From assembly GCA_003220615.1 (NCBI GenBank), contig QHTB01000139.1, positions 63,983 to 127,982 of the forward strand: 64,000 nt of DNA. The letters are read 5' to 3'. This DNA comes from Candidatus Rokuibacteriota bacterium (GTDB taxonomy: Bacteria; Methylomirabilota; Methylomirabilia; Rokubacteriales; CSP1-6). Under the pieces are notes generated by a model. It had not been told where the DNA came from. It was given only the letters and a program-made list of their open reading frames with translations, and did no database searches. Shown in pieces: positions 1 through 8,780 of the stretch. The translations under genes and the position numbers were made by a program. Within the stretch, counting starts at the first letter, position 1. Every line of letters begins with the position of its first letter.

Positions 1-314
1 CACTGTACCGCCGTCAGCAAGGGATGGCCCGAGTGTCGGAAAAGTTGTCGATCGCCAGCTCGTACCGGCCCGATTGGCCGTCGAGCCGGTCATTTTGCCG
101 TCTCCCCCCGCCGTTTAGCGATCTAGAACGCTTTGTCTATGTCGGAAAACTTGACAGATTTCGCGGACGCGGAAGGGACCCCCTCATAACGCGTTGGCAT
201 CGCGGACGAATCTGGCCTGGCGCTCATCTTGCGCCAAACGTCGGCGGCTCCTGCAGGCACAGCTCGGTGTGCGCGCCCTGCGCTCGTGGCTCCTAAGGAT
301 GGAGAGGAGACCAG
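1..314. other. Upstream region without a supported gene
   Basis: No reading frame here looks like a real protein; the short open frames have no recognisable motifs. The one structured element is an imperfect direct repeat, TGTCGGAAAAGTTGTC at 34-49 and TGTCGGAAAACTTGAC at 140-155 (14 of 16 identical, 106 bp apart). A TTGACA box lies at 151-156 but has no well-spaced -10 partner. A good ribosome binding site for the next gene is at 301-310. Confidence 0.4.
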
Positions 315-623
315 GTGGCGAATCTCGCTCGGGCCGTCGTACTCGCCGCGGCGGCGACGCTCGTGATCGGTGCTCTCGGTCCGGCTGATCCCGAGGGCTC
401 ACCCTGGGACGCCGGCTATCTTCCGGGTGTCCTGCAGGTCGCCCCGGACAGTCGCAGGATCCACTCGTACGACCTGGTCAAGGACGCGCACGTCCTGGTC
501 ACGTTCACCGCAACGAACCACAACGTCTGGGAGCTCCAGACGGGAGTGTCCTTCGACGTTCACAACACCGGAACGACGCTCGATCGCGTGAAGATCTGCG
601 AGGATCGCCGCACCAAGGATTAG
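315..623 (+). CDS. Small secreted hypothetical protein
   Basis: A 102-residue protein with a GTG start 4 bp after a purine-rich GGAGAGGAGA site, which decides the start. Residues 3-20 form an alanine/valine-rich hydrophobic stretch after a short N-terminus containing Arg, so it is probably exported. The mature part has no domain I recognise. The stop codon overlaps the convergent kinase gene by 4 bp. Function unknown; the start signal and export signal are the main evidence that it is real. Confidence 0.55.
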   Translation: MANLARAVVLAAAATLVIGALGPADPEGSPWDAGYLPGVLQVAPDSRRIHSYDLVKDAHVLVTFTATNHNVWELQTGVSFDVHNTGTTLDRVKICEDRRTKD

Positions 624-1672
624 CAGACACCGAAGCTCTGCTCGATGAGCCCCCAGCCGGCGTCGGCCAGCGGTCGGGCGCGACGACCGCGGTCGCGCGC
701 GTTGGGATCGTTGGCGGTGCCCGCCACCACGCGCCCCATGATCCCCTGGGCGATGGCGCTCAGACGGAACATCGCGAACGCGATGTAGAAGTCCCACTGC
801 GGAATGCCGTCCCGGCCTGCGCGCGCGCAGTAGGTCGCCAGATACGCCTCCTCGGTCGGGATGCCGGCCGGACGCTCCTGGCCGGCGAATCCCTCGAACT
901 GATCGGGACGCAGCCGGAACGGCAGGCAGTTGTAGGCGAGATCGGCGAGCGGATGCCCCAGCGTCGAGAGCTCCCAGTCGAGCACGGCGACGATGCGTGG
1001 CTCGGTCGGATGAACCAGCGTGTTGCCGAGACGGAAATCACCGTGGACGAGCGTGGTGTGATCGTCGGGCGGGATGTGAGCGGGGAGCCACTCGATCAGC
1101 CGCTCCATCGTGTCGATCCGCTCGGTCTCCGACGCCCGGTACTGCTGCGTCCAGCGATGGATCTGCCGCGCGAAGTAATTGCCCGGCCGTCCGAAATCGG
1201 CGAGGCCGAGCTTTTGCCAGTCCACCGTGTGGAGCCGGGCCAGCACCTCGGTGAGGCTGTCGTAGAGGGCCGCCCGCTCGGCGGCCGACTGCTGGGGCAG
1301 CCGCGGATCGGTGAACACCCGACCGCGCACGTACTCCATGACATAGAACGGCGTGCCGACAACGGCCGGATCCTCGCAGAGCACGTACGTGCGCGGGACC
1401 GGCACGCCGGTATCGGCGAGCGCCGTGATCACTCGGTACTCACGGTCGACGGCGTGGGCCGACGGCAGGAGCTTGCCGGGAGGCTTGCGACGGACCACGT
1501 ACTCACCGCTGGGGCTGCTCACGTAGTAGGTGGGATTCGACTGGCCTCCCTGGAACTGGCGGACGGTCAACGGTCCGCGGAACCCGGTGACCCGCTCGAC
1601 GACGTAGCGCTCGAGCGCGCCGACGTCGAAGCGATGGCTCGGCAGGACGTCGATCGTGGCGGGCGACGACAT
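620..1672 (-). CDS. APH-like phosphotransferase family protein
   Basis: About 350 residues from the ATG at 1672; an in-frame ATG at 1681 would add three residues. The fold is that of aminoglycoside phosphotransferase/choline kinase-like proteins, the type fused to or found beside acyl-CoA dehydrogenases (ACAD10/11). Seen: an N-terminal nucleotide-loop region with GGQSNPTY, the catalytic-loop motif HGDFRLGN and the metal-binding DWE of VLDWELSTLGHP. The reaction is probably phosphorylation of a small hydroxyl-bearing metabolite; the substrate cannot be inferred. It is divergent from the cyclo-ligase gene across a 36-bp gap. Confidence 0.85.
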   Translation of the reverse strand: MSSPATIDVLPSHRFDVGALERYVVERVTGFRGPLTVRQFQGGQSNPTYYVSSPSGEYVVRRKPPGKLLPSAHAVDREYRVITALADTGVPVPRTYVLCEDPAVVGTPFYVMEYVRGRVFTDPRLPQQSAAERAALYDSLTEVLARLHTVDWQKLGLADFGRPGNYFARQIHRWTQQYRASETERIDTMERLIEWLPAHIPPDDHTTLVHGDFRLGNTLVHPTEPRIVAVLDWELSTLGHPLADLAYNCLPFRLRPDQFEGFAGQERPAGIPTEEAYLATYCARAGRDGIPQWDFYIAFAMFRLSAIAQGIMGRVVAGTANDPNARDRGRRARPLADAGWGLIEQSFGVC

Positions 1673-1708
1673 GGGCCACATTGTAAGCTGGTCGCGGGTA
1701 AGCTGATC
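1673..1708. promoter_or_regulatory. Short divergent intergenic region with GTAAGCTG repeats
   Basis: The 36-bp gap between two divergent genes carries GTAAGCTG twice, at 1683-1690 and 1698-1705, 15 bp apart. No clear -35/-10 pair is visible. It could be an operator or chance in such a short gap. Confidence 0.25.
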
Positions 1709-2431
1709 GTGGCGGTGAAGGGCGACAAGCAGTCGATCCGCGAGCGCGTCTGGGCGCTGCTCGAGCGCCGACGCGCCGGGAGGTTCCCCTTCCCTCTGGC
1801 CGGGCGCATTCCGAACTTCCGCGGCGCCGAGGCGGCCGCCGCTCGTGTCGCCACCCTGCCCGAGTGGAAAGCGGCTAAGCGTCTCAAGTGCAATCCCGAC
1901 GCGCCCCAGCGCGCCCTCCGGCTGCGTGCGCTGCGCGAGGGCAAGATCGTCTTCATGGCAGTGCCGCGGCTGCGCCGGGTGAAGTGTTTCCTGCGCCTCG
2001 ACCCGGCGCGGCTCGGGACGCGGCTCGCCGAGGCGGCGACGATCGCCGGCGCATCCAAGCTCGGTGAGCCGGTGACGCCGGCGGCGCTCGGCCACATCGA
2101 CCTCATCGTCGCCGGCAGCGTCGCCGTCACTTCTGGCGGTGCTCGGCTCGGCAAGGGCGGGGGTTACAGCGATCTCGAGTTCGGGCTGGCACGAGCCGTC
2201 GGCTCCGTCGACGAGACGACGCCGGTGCTCACCACGGTGCACGAGCTCCAGGTTCTGAAAGAACGAATCCCGATGACGAGCCACGACGTGCCGCTCGATC
2301 TGATCATCACGCCCCGGCGCGTGATCCGGACGCGGCGCCGCCGGCCCAAGCCGGCGGGGATCGTGTGGCTGGAGCTGTCGGACGAGCAGCGCCGCGAGAT
2401 CCCTGCGCTCCGCGCGCTCAGGTCTGGGTGA
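1709..2431 (+). CDS. 5-formyltetrahydrofolate cyclo-ligase family protein
   Basis: About 240 residues from a GTG start at 1709; a second GTG at 1715 is possible and no strong ribosome binding site separates them. The enzyme family converts 5-formyl-THF to 5,10-methenyl-THF using ATP, a folate salvage step in the cytoplasm. Supporting motifs are a basic N-terminal helix, the IPNFRGAE segment and the glycine-rich GKGGGYSD loop that marks the nucleotide/folate site. The 3' end overlaps the convergent LOG gene by 14 bp. Some archaeal and bacterial members of this branch are remote, so assignment is to family rather than proven activity. Confidence 0.8.
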   Translation: MAVKGDKQSIRERVWALLERRRAGRFPFPLAGRIPNFRGAEAAAARVATLPEWKAAKRLKCNPDAPQRALRLRALREGKIVFMAVPRLRRVKCFLRLDPARLGTRLAEAATIAGASKLGEPVTPAALGHIDLIVAGSVAVTSGGARLGKGGGYSDLEFGLARAVGSVDETTPVLTTVHELQVLKERIPMTSHDVPLDLIITPRRVIRTRRRRPKPAGIVWLELSDEQRREIPALRALRSG

Positions 2432-3002
2432 CGTCCAGCCAGACGCGCCCGATGTCGGGCGGCCGCCACGCCATGACGGCCTCCAGGAGCGCGCCCGGCG
2501 CGTCGGCGAAGATCAGCAGACCCGCATACTCCTTGCGCACGAAGCCCTCGCCGACCGCATGCGCGATGAATCGCCGCAGGCCGTCGTAATAGCCGTCGAC
2601 GTTGAGCAGGCCGATCGGCTTTCGATGGATGCCGAGCTGCGACCAGGTCAGGACCTCCAGCGTCTCTTCGAACGTGCCGAAGCCGCCGGGCAACGCCACG
2701 AAGCCGTCCACCAGCGATGCCATCAGCGCCTTGCGCTCGTGCATGCTGCCGACGACGTGCATGCGGGCGAGGCCGGCGTGGGCGAACTCACGACGGGCGA
2801 GCGGGCCGGGGATCACGCCGATGACCTCGCCGCCGGCGGCAAGCACGGCGTCGGCCAGCGTGCCCATGAGCCCGACCGAGCCGCCGCCGTAGACCACACC
2901 GAGGCCGCGGCCGACGAGGGCCTGGCCTAGCTCACGGGCCGCTTCAGCGTAGGCCGGGCGGCCGCCGGCCGACGATCCGGCGAAGACGCAGATGCGCTTC
3001 AC
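2418..3002 (-). CDS. LOG family protein (cytokinin riboside phosphoribohydrolase-like)
   Basis: A 194-residue Rossmann-fold protein. It starts VKRICVFAGSS and contains YGGGSVGLMG and the family signature PGGFGTFEETLEVLTW, which builds the nucleotide 5'-monophosphate phosphoribohydrolase active site. The family hydrolyses (cytokinin) nucleoside 5'-monophosphates to base and ribose 5-phosphate; in bacteria the substrate is usually unknown. The GTG start overlaps the DapF-like stop codon as GTGA, so it is the last gene of the citrate synthase / oxidoreductase / DapF-like / LOG operon. Confidence 0.88.
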   Translation of the reverse strand: MKRICVFAGSSAGGRPAYAEAARELGQALVGRGLGVVYGGGSVGLMGTLADAVLAAGGEVIGVIPGPLARREFAHAGLARMHVVGSMHERKALMASLVDGFVALPGGFGTFEETLEVLTWSQLGIHRKPIGLLNVDGYYDGLRRFIAHAVGEGFVRKEYAGLLIFADAPGALLEAVMAWRPPDIGRVWLDVTQT

Positions 3003-3877
3003 GGATTTAGAGGCTCGCCGGTGACGTAGGCCTCCACGAACTCGCGCGCGAGCGTCCCCGTGCAGACCTCCTCGACCGGGCCCTCCAGCCGCAGCGACCA
3101 GTCCGGCCGCACGTGGATGGCGAGCTCGCCGCCCGGCATCCGCACGCGCACGCGGCCGTGGTCGCAGCGGCCGTTCTTGACAGCGGCCGACGCCGCGCCG
3201 CACGACGACGATCCCGACGCCAGCGTGTAGCCGGCGCCGCGCTCCCAGATCAGGATGTCGACGGTGTCGCGCGCCGTGACGCGGGCGAACTGAACGTTGG
3301 TCCGGTTGGGAAACGCGGGATGCTCCTCGATGAGCGGCCCCAGGCGCCGGCACTCGCGCTCGTCGAGATGATCCACGAAAACGACGCAGTGCGGATTGCC
3401 AACGGACACCGCGGTGACGGTGAGCTGTGTGCCATCGGCCAGGCGCAGCGGCAGGTTCACCGCGTCGCCCGTGCCCGTCATCGGGATCTCGGCCGCCCGG
3501 AACGTCGCCTTGCCCATCTCGACGGTGACGAAGTTCACGCGGCCAGCCCGCACCTCGAGCTGGCACTCGACCAGGCCGCCCGGGGTGTCGACGGTGAACG
3601 TGGGCTGCTTGGCGTAGCCGTGATCCCAGAGGTACTTGGCGAAGATGCGCAGGCCGTTTCCCGACTTCTCGGCCTCGCTGCCGTCGGGGTTGAAGATCCG
3701 GAGACCGAAGTCGGCGCGCGCCGTCGACGTGAGCAGCAGGATGCCGTCGGAGCCGACGCCATAGTTGCGGTCGCAGATGCGGCGGATGGCGGCGGTCGTG
3801 AGCGGGCCGGGCAGGCTCTTCTGCTCGAGCACCACGTAGTCGTTGCCGAGGCCATGCCCCTTGGCGAACGGGATCAT
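2999..3877 (-). CDS. dapF: Diaminopimelate epimerase family protein with both catalytic cysteines replaced by serine
   Basis: A 292-residue DapF-fold protein. DapF interconverts LL- and meso-diaminopimelate (lysine and peptidoglycan synthesis) with two cysteines as acid and base. The first site, normally CGNG, reads KSGNG with Ser72, after NPDGSEAE. The second, normally ACGTG, reads LASGSSSC with Ser221; a Cys follows at 226, five residues off. Other conserved parts are intact: GHGLGNDYVV near the N-terminus, NYGVGSDG, SVGNPHCVVF and ERGAGYT. The overall match to DapF is full length. The ATG overlaps the oxidoreductase stop as ATGA. It could be a true epimerase of a serine-type subfamily, an epimerase of another amino acid, or a lyase-like relative; the sequence cannot decide. 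Confidence 0.85.
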   Translation of the reverse strand: MIPFAKGHGLGNDYVVLEQKSLPGPLTTAAIRRICDRNYGVGSDGILLLTSTARADFGLRIFNPDGSEAEKSGNGLRIFAKYLWDHGYAKQPTFTVDTPGGLVECQLEVRAGRVNFVTVEMGKATFRAAEIPMTGTGDAVNLPLRLADGTQLTVTAVSVGNPHCVVFVDHLDERECRRLGPLIEEHPAFPNRTNVQFARVTARDTVDILIWERGAGYTLASGSSSCGAASAAVKNGRCDHGRVRVRMPGGELAIHVRPDWSLRLEGPVEEVCTGTLAREFVEAYVTGEPLNP

Positions 3878-5115
3878 GGCCGCTGGAGCTCCACGCGCCG
3901 CCCGCTCGCCGCCGAGAGGTATCCTGCATAGATCACCTCGACCACCTCGCGGGCGAGCGAAGCGTCGGAGAGCGGCGGGCGACCGTCGTGAATCGCGTCG
4001 ACGAAGTCTTCCAGCTCCTGGGGATAGCCGCGCATCCAGTCCTCTTCGGGGCTCGGGAACTGCCAGCCCGACGTCGTCTCCACCTTCTCGGTGATGTACT
4101 CCTCGCCCCACACGCGCGCCTCGGGCGCGTACGCCACGACCGCGGTGTTCGGAGTGATGTTGGCGTGGACGACGCCACTCGTGAGATACGCGCTGACCAC
4201 GTTGCGCACGCCGCCGAGCGTGGTGTCGTTCGAATGGATGGTCGCCTTGGTGCCGTCCTCGAAGGTCACGACGGCCACCGCCCAGTCCTCGACGTCCTCG
4301 GGCGCCGCCCGGAGGTAGCGCGGGCGCGCCATGATCCCGGGCAGGCGCGTGAGCTGGGCGACGTCGGCGATCACCGAGCGGGCGCGGATCGGCGCGCCGC
4401 CGCGTACGCGGCCCTCGTAGTGCTTGAGGTGGAGGACCGCGCCGACCGGATGCGATCCCATGCGAAGGAAGGACCCGCCGCCCGCCGTCTGCCACCGGCG
4501 TGCAGAGTCCGCGTGCGAGCCCGAGTGACTCTCCTCAGCGCGCAGCTCGAGGATCGCGCCGCCGCTGGCGTCGAGGAGGCGCCGCAGCTTGCTGAGCGGC
4601 GGCGCGTAGACGAAGTCCTCGGCGTAGCAGAGCGTGACTCCGGCCTTGCTCACGGCCTCCAGCACCGCGTCGCAGTTCTGGAGCGCTCCGGCCAGCATCT
4701 GGTCACGCGGATCACCGGCGCTGCCGAACCAGCCGGTCAGCGGCTTCTCGACGATCACGTGCTTGCCGGCCTGGGCGGCGGCGACCGCGATCTCGTGGTG
4801 GACGTTCGTGGTGGCGCACACGTCGACGACGTCGACGTCGGGCGAGGCGACCAGTGCGCGGTAATCGGTGAACACCCGTGGGATCTCGTGGCGAGTCGCG
4901 AACGCCTGGGCCTCGGCCGCGGTCCGGGAGCACACCGCGCTCAGCGTGACCTTGCGCCCGAGCAGCGGACGGTAATTCACGGCGTGCAGGTCGGCGGCGA
5001 ACCGCGCGCCGACGATGCCTATCCTGAGTGGGCGCCGTTGGCGTCCTCCGGTGCCGCCTCCGGCACCGGAGCGCGCCGGCGAGTCCGGCGCTCGAACGGA
5101 GGTGTCATCGCCCAC
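3874..5115 (-). CDS. Gfo/Idh/MocA family oxidoreductase
   Basis: A 413-residue NAD(P)-dependent dehydrogenase-like protein. After a low-complexity N-terminal extension of about 30 residues comes the Rossmann motif IGIVGARFAADLH, then DVVDVCATTNVHHE and the family lysine in VEKPLTGWF. The GTG start at 5115 is the only one available. The extension's DNA forms a perfect 10-bp inverted repeat (5046-5055 with 5062-5071), so the linker may be a hairpin embedded in the coding sequence. It lies 12 bp after citrate synthase and overlaps the DapF-like gene. Substrate unknown, probably a sugar or cyclitol derivative as usual for the family. Confidence 0.88.
   Translation of the reverse strand: MGDDTSVRAPDSPARSGAGGGTGGRQRRPLRIGIVGARFAADLHAVNYRPLLGRKVTLSAVCSRTAAEAQAFATRHEIPRVFTDYRALVASPDVDVVDVCATTNVHHEIAVAAAQAGKHVIVEKPLTGWFGSAGDPRDQMLAGALQNCDAVLEAVSKAGVTLCYAEDFVYAPPLSKLRRLLDASGGAILELRAEESHSGSHADSARRWQTAGGGSFLRMGSHPVGAVLHLKHYEGRVRGGAPIRARSVIADVAQLTRLPGIMARPRYLRAAPEDVEDWAVAVVTFEDGTKATIHSNDTTLGGVRNVVSAYLTSGVVHANITPNTAVVAYAPEARVWGEEYITEKVETTSGWQFPSPEEDWMRGYPQELEDFVDAIHDGRPPLSDASLAREVVEVIYAGYLSAASGRRVELQRP
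5046..5071. repeat. Inverted repeat in the oxidoreductase N-terminal linker
   Basis: CTCCGGTGCC at 5046-5055 pairs perfectly with GGCACCGGAG at 5062-5071 across a 6-nt loop. It lies inside the Gly-rich linker of the oxidoreductase, close after its start, where an RNA hairpin could affect translation. Confidence 0.5.
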
Positions 5116-5127
5116 GCCGCGACTGAT

Positions 5128-6258
5128 CTAGCGGCGGTCGATGGGAGCGTACTGCTGCCGGGCGTGCCCCGTGTACTCGGCCCGCGGACGGATCAAGCGG
5201 TTGTGAGCGTGCTGCTCGAGAACGTGCGCCGCCCAGCCCGCGACCCGGCTCATGGCGAAGATCGGCGTGAACTGGTCGGTCGGAATCCCCATCGACGCAT
5301 AGGCGGCACCCGAGTAGAGATCGACGTTCGGATAGATCTTCTTCTCCTCGGTCACCACGCGCGCCACCGTGTCGAGGATCTTCACGTACGATGTGTTGCC
5401 GACTTGCTGGCCCAGCTCGCTGGCCAGACGGCGCAGGTGCTTGGCCCGCGGATCTTCCACGCGGTAGACGCGATGACCGAAGCCCATGATGCGCGCCTTG
5501 TCGGCCAGCGCCTTCCGGATCCACGCGTCCGCGCGCTCCGGCGTCTTGATCTGCTCGACCATGCGCATGACCTGCTCGTTGGCCCCGCCGTGAAGCGGGC
5601 CCTTCAGCGCGCCGATCCCCGACACGATCGCCGAGTGCAGGTCGGACAGTGTGGCCGCCGTCACGCGGGCGGCGAACGTCGACGCGTTGAACTCGTGGTC
5701 GGCGTGGAGGATGAGCGCGACGTCGAAGGTCTTGGTGGCGAGGTCGGTCGGCTTCTTGCCCGTCATCATGTACACGAAGTTGCCGGCGAGGGAGAGCTTC
5801 GGATTAGGGGCCACGGGCGTCTTGCCGCGACGTAGTCGCTCCCAGGCCGCCACCAGCGTCGGCATCTGCGCGGTGAGTCGGATCGCCTTGCGGGTCGTCG
5901 CCTCCCGCGAGTTGTCGGCGGCGTCGGGATCGAACGAGGAGAGCGCGGAAACGCCGGTCCGCAGCACCTCCATCGGCGTCGTCTTCTTGGAGAGCTGACG
6001 CAGCATGGTGACGAGCTTGGGTGGCAGCTTCCGGTTGGCCGTCGAGCTGAGCGCCTTGACGTGGGTCTCGAGGTCCTTGCGGCTCGGCAAGGAGCCGTTC
6101 CACAGCAGGTAGACGACCTCCTCGAAGCTCGAGTGCTGCACGAGATCATCGACGTCGTAGCCACGATAGAGAAGCCGACCTTCGCGTCCGTCGATGAAAC
6201 AGATCTCGGACGTGGAAACGACGATGTCCTCGAGCCCTTCCTTGAACACGCTGCTCAT
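5128..6258 (-). CDS. gltA: Citrate synthase (or 2-methylcitrate synthase)
   Basis: A 376-residue citrate synthase of the short bacterial type. It condenses oxaloacetate with acetyl-CoA (or propionyl-CoA) in the cytoplasm. Visible landmarks are the N-terminal DGREGRLLYRGYDVDDLV, the catalytic His region ILHADHEFNAST, GPLHGGANEQ, the GFGHRVYRVEDPRAKHL motif, the SGAAY catalytic Asp region (YPNVDLYSGAAY) and a C-terminal arginine-containing segment RAEYTGH. First gene of a four-gene operon and divergent from a methyltransferase across 36 bp. The sequence does not let me separate citrate from methylcitrate synthase. Confidence 0.93.
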   Translation of the reverse strand: MSSVFKEGLEDIVVSTSEICFIDGREGRLLYRGYDVDDLVQHSSFEEVVYLLWNGSLPSRKDLETHVKALSSTANRKLPPKLVTMLRQLSKKTTPMEVLRTGVSALSSFDPDAADNSREATTRKAIRLTAQMPTLVAAWERLRRGKTPVAPNPKLSLAGNFVYMMTGKKPTDLATKTFDVALILHADHEFNASTFAARVTAATLSDLHSAIVSGIGALKGPLHGGANEQVMRMVEQIKTPERADAWIRKALADKARIMGFGHRVYRVEDPRAKHLRRLASELGQQVGNTSYVKILDTVARVVTEEKKIYPNVDLYSGAAYASMGIPTDQFTPIFAMSRVAGWAAHVLEQHAHNRLIRPRAEYTGHARQQYAPIDRR

Positions 6259-6294
6259 GGTTTACCCTCGCCGGCACGGTGTGGGAAACGTTTA

Positions 6295-7143
6295 GTGTTT
6301 ATCATAGCTTGCGGAGGGCATCAAGGCGCCATCGAGTTCTACGACCGTCATCCCGTCAACGAGGCCCAGGTGCTGGCGGCCGTCGCTCGCCGTCGCGGAT
6401 CCGGCACGACGTCGCTGCAGGCCGCCGACCTCTTCGACTTCGATCAGGATCACTACGGCGGACTGCCGGCCGTGGAGACGCTGGCCCGGAAGGCCGGCGT
6501 CGTCTCGACGTCTCGTGTCCTCGACGTGTGCGGCGGCCTCGGGGGTCCCGCTCGGTTTCTCGCGCATCGCTTCGGCTGCCGCGTCGTCGCGGTCGAGCTC
6601 AATGCCGGTCGGGCCGCGGGCGCGGCGCGCCTGACTCGCCTGGTCCGCCTCGACCGCCACGTCGTCATCGCTCGCGCCGACGCCACCGCGCTGCCGTTCG
6701 CCCGCGCGCGCTTCGACGCCTGCGTGAGTCAAGAGGCGTTCCTGCACATCGCCGACAAGGCCACGGTCATCGGCGAGTGTCGGCGCGTGCTCAGGCCGGG
6801 CGGTCGGCTCGCCTTCACCGACTGGATCGCGCAGCCGCGGCTCGGCGATCTCGAGCGCGCGCGGCTTCGCGACTGGATGGCGGCCACGACGCTCCAGACG
6901 CTCGACGGATATCGCGCGATGCTGGGACGCGCCGGCTTCACCGCGGTCGAGGCCCACGATCTGTCCGACGAGTGGCGCCCGATCTTGAGATCACGGCTCG
7001 AGATGTACCGCGCGCTCCGCGCCGACACGATCGCGCGCTTCGGCGAGGCGTGGTACCGCGACTATCAGCAGGTCTACGGGTTCTTCGTCGGCCTCGTGGA
7101 GGACGGCAAGCTCGGCGGCGGCCGCCTCAGCGGAACCGCTTGA
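6295..7143 (+). CDS. SAM-dependent methyltransferase (class I)
   Basis: About 282 residues from a GTG at 6295. The conserved start of this family appears to be IEFYDRHPVNEAQ, beginning near 6331, and a GGAGGG lies at 6313-6318, so the true start may be further in; no standard codon is available there. Motif I is VLDVCGGLGGPARFLA, followed by the acidic VVAVELN, motif II around FDACVSQEAFLHI, and motif III LRPGGRLAFTDW. The layout resembles small-molecule or sterol/quinone-type methyltransferases. The 3' end overlaps the convergent AsmA gene by 17 bp. Confidence 0.85.
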   Translation: MFIIACGGHQGAIEFYDRHPVNEAQVLAAVARRRGSGTTSLQAADLFDFDQDHYGGLPAVETLARKAGVVSTSRVLDVCGGLGGPARFLAHRFGCRVVAVELNAGRAAGAARLTRLVRLDRHVVIARADATALPFARARFDACVSQEAFLHIADKATVIGECRRVLRPGGRLAFTDWIAQPRLGDLERARLRDWMAATTLQTLDGYRAMLGRAGFTAVEAHDLSDEWRPILRSRLEMYRALRADTIARFGEAWYRDYQQVYGFFVGLVEDGKLGGGRLSGTA

Positions 7144-8752
7144 GCAGATCCTCCAGGCCCTTCTCGACCTTGGTGGGATCGACGTCGCGCAGCGCGGTCG
7201 GTGGCGCCACGCGGACGGACGGCGCCGACGCGGTGCCCGTCACCTTGCCCCTGAGCTCGGCGCGCCCCGTGGCCACGCCGACGTCCAGGTTCAAGGCGCC
7301 CGAGGCGAGCGCGTAGCTTCCAGCCGCGGTGATCTTGAGCGTGCGTCCCGACAGCGCGAAGTCGCGCGTGGTCACAACGCCGTTGGTGATCGTGTACGAG
7401 GCCGTGATGCTGTCGTACTCGACCGGCGACGATCCGAGATTCGGCAGCTCGCTGCCCAGCACCGCGGCGACCGCGCCGCCGACGCGGGCGAGGTTGCCGA
7501 GCGCGGCGCGCGCCTGCGATCCGACGACGCGCCCGGGGCCGATCTTGAGCTGACCCTGGCCGTTCAGCGTGTGCCAGAGATCGTCCAGCCTGACGCCGAG
7601 CGAGCCGGTGTCATCCGTGGGCCCGGTGACCGCATAGCCCTGACAGAGGAAGTCGACGAGCACCTTCTCGATCGCGACGCCCTTGAGCGCGAGCTCGGTG
7701 AGGTCCACGTGGATCGCCTGCTCCAGCGTCACGGTGGCGTTCGTGGTGAGGCTGCCGCCCGCCACCGAGCCGGTGACCGGCCGTCCGGTGAAGCGCGGCG
7801 CCTCCCACGCGGCGTTGATCTTCACGTTCCCGAGCGCGAGCGAGCGCTTCTTCGGCTCGGGGCAGGCGGGGCGCGTCTGGGTCACCACGAGGTTCATCAG
7901 CTCGATCTCGCCGTTGGCCTTGGCATGACCAACGGTGCCGCCCAGGGTCAGTGTGCCCTTCACGCCGCCGTCGATCGCGGGCTCCGGGCCCAGGGCCAGC
8001 GCGATCAGCTCGCGGATCTCCTTGCCTTCCACGGTGATCTTCGCGCGGACGGACGCGTCGGCCAGCGTGCGCGCGCCGTTCATCGCCAGGCTGCCATCGC
8101 TGATCTTCACCGCGACGTCCCCAGGCTTGACCTTGGCGTCGCCCTTGAGCGTCAGCGCTCCCTGCGGCCCGCCGGTGACGGCCAGATCGAGGCCCTCGAC
8201 GCGGTAATGCGCGGCGGCCCCGCGGGCTCGTGTCTCGTAGGTCACCACGCCGCTTTCGATCTTCAGGCGGCCGCCCAGGACCCCGGCCGCGCCGACGGCC
8301 CCGCCCCCGCCGCCCCCACTGCGCGTGCGGCCCGTGGGGCGCGGCTCACTGTGGACGCCGAGCGTCGTGAAGTTCCAGCGCCCGTCCGGCGCCTGGACCA
8401 GCGAGATCATCGGGCGCTTGAGGATGAAGTCGCCGAGCTCGACGCGCAGTGACAGGAGCGGCCAGAGGCGCAGGCGCACGACCGCTTCGTTGAGCTTGAG
8501 GAATGGCCCCTGCCCGAATTGAGGGTCCTCGGCCACCTCGAGGTCCTTCAACACCACCGACGGAAGCGGGAGGATGCTGATCGAGACTTCAGAGAACTTG
8601 ACGGGGCGTCCGAGGTTCTGGCTGAGCGTCGTCGCGATCAGCGACTGGATACGCGGGGTGTCGACGACTCGCGGGACGGCGATGAGAGCAACGACGAACA
8701 GGAGCACGACGACCCCGACACCGATCAGCAGCCAGGTTCGCAGCCCTCTCAT
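7127..8752 (-). CDS. AsmA family protein
   Basis: A 541-residue membrane-anchored periplasmic protein. A single N-terminal transmembrane helix (about residues 6-27) is followed by the AsmA N-terminal region (VKFSEVSISILPLPSVVLKDLEV, and a WNFTTL element) and a long beta-rich repeat-like body. A glycine-rich linker (SGGGGGG) sits near residue 150. AsmA/TamB/YhdP-type proteins bridge inner and outer membranes and are linked to lipid transport, which implies a diderm envelope. It follows the Tim44-like gene by 28 bp on the same strand. Confidence 0.85.
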   Translation of the reverse strand: MRGLRTWLLIGVGVVVLLFVVALIAVPRVVDTPRIQSLIATTLSQNLGRPVKFSEVSISILPLPSVVLKDLEVAEDPQFGQGPFLKLNEAVVRLRLWPLLSLRVELGDFILKRPMISLVQAPDGRWNFTTLGVHSEPRPTGRTRSGGGGGGAVGAAGVLGGRLKIESGVVTYETRARGAAAHYRVEGLDLAVTGGPQGALTLKGDAKVKPGDVAVKISDGSLAMNGARTLADASVRAKITVEGKEIRELIALALGPEPAIDGGVKGTLTLGGTVGHAKANGEIELMNLVVTQTRPACPEPKKRSLALGNVKINAAWEAPRFTGRPVTGSVAGGSLTTNATVTLEQAIHVDLTELALKGVAIEKVLVDFLCQGYAVTGPTDDTGSLGVRLDDLWHTLNGQGQLKIGPGRVVGSQARAALGNLARVGGAVAAVLGSELPNLGSSPVEYDSITASYTITNGVVTTRDFALSGRTLKITAAGSYALASGALNLDVGVATGRAELRGKVTGTASAPSVRVAPPTALRDVDPTKVEKGLEDLLKRFR

Positions 8753-8780
8753 CGCCCCGTGTGGCTCCGCCCCGTGTAGC

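Noticed and set aside
151..190. TTGACA at 151 as a -35 promoter box
   Set aside because: No -10-like hexamer at 16-18 bp; the nearest candidate is 28 bp away.
3988..5835. A 615-codon open frame on the plus strand
   Set aside because: It is antisense to the oxidoreductase and citrate synthase genes and has no motifs; such frames are expected at this G+C content.
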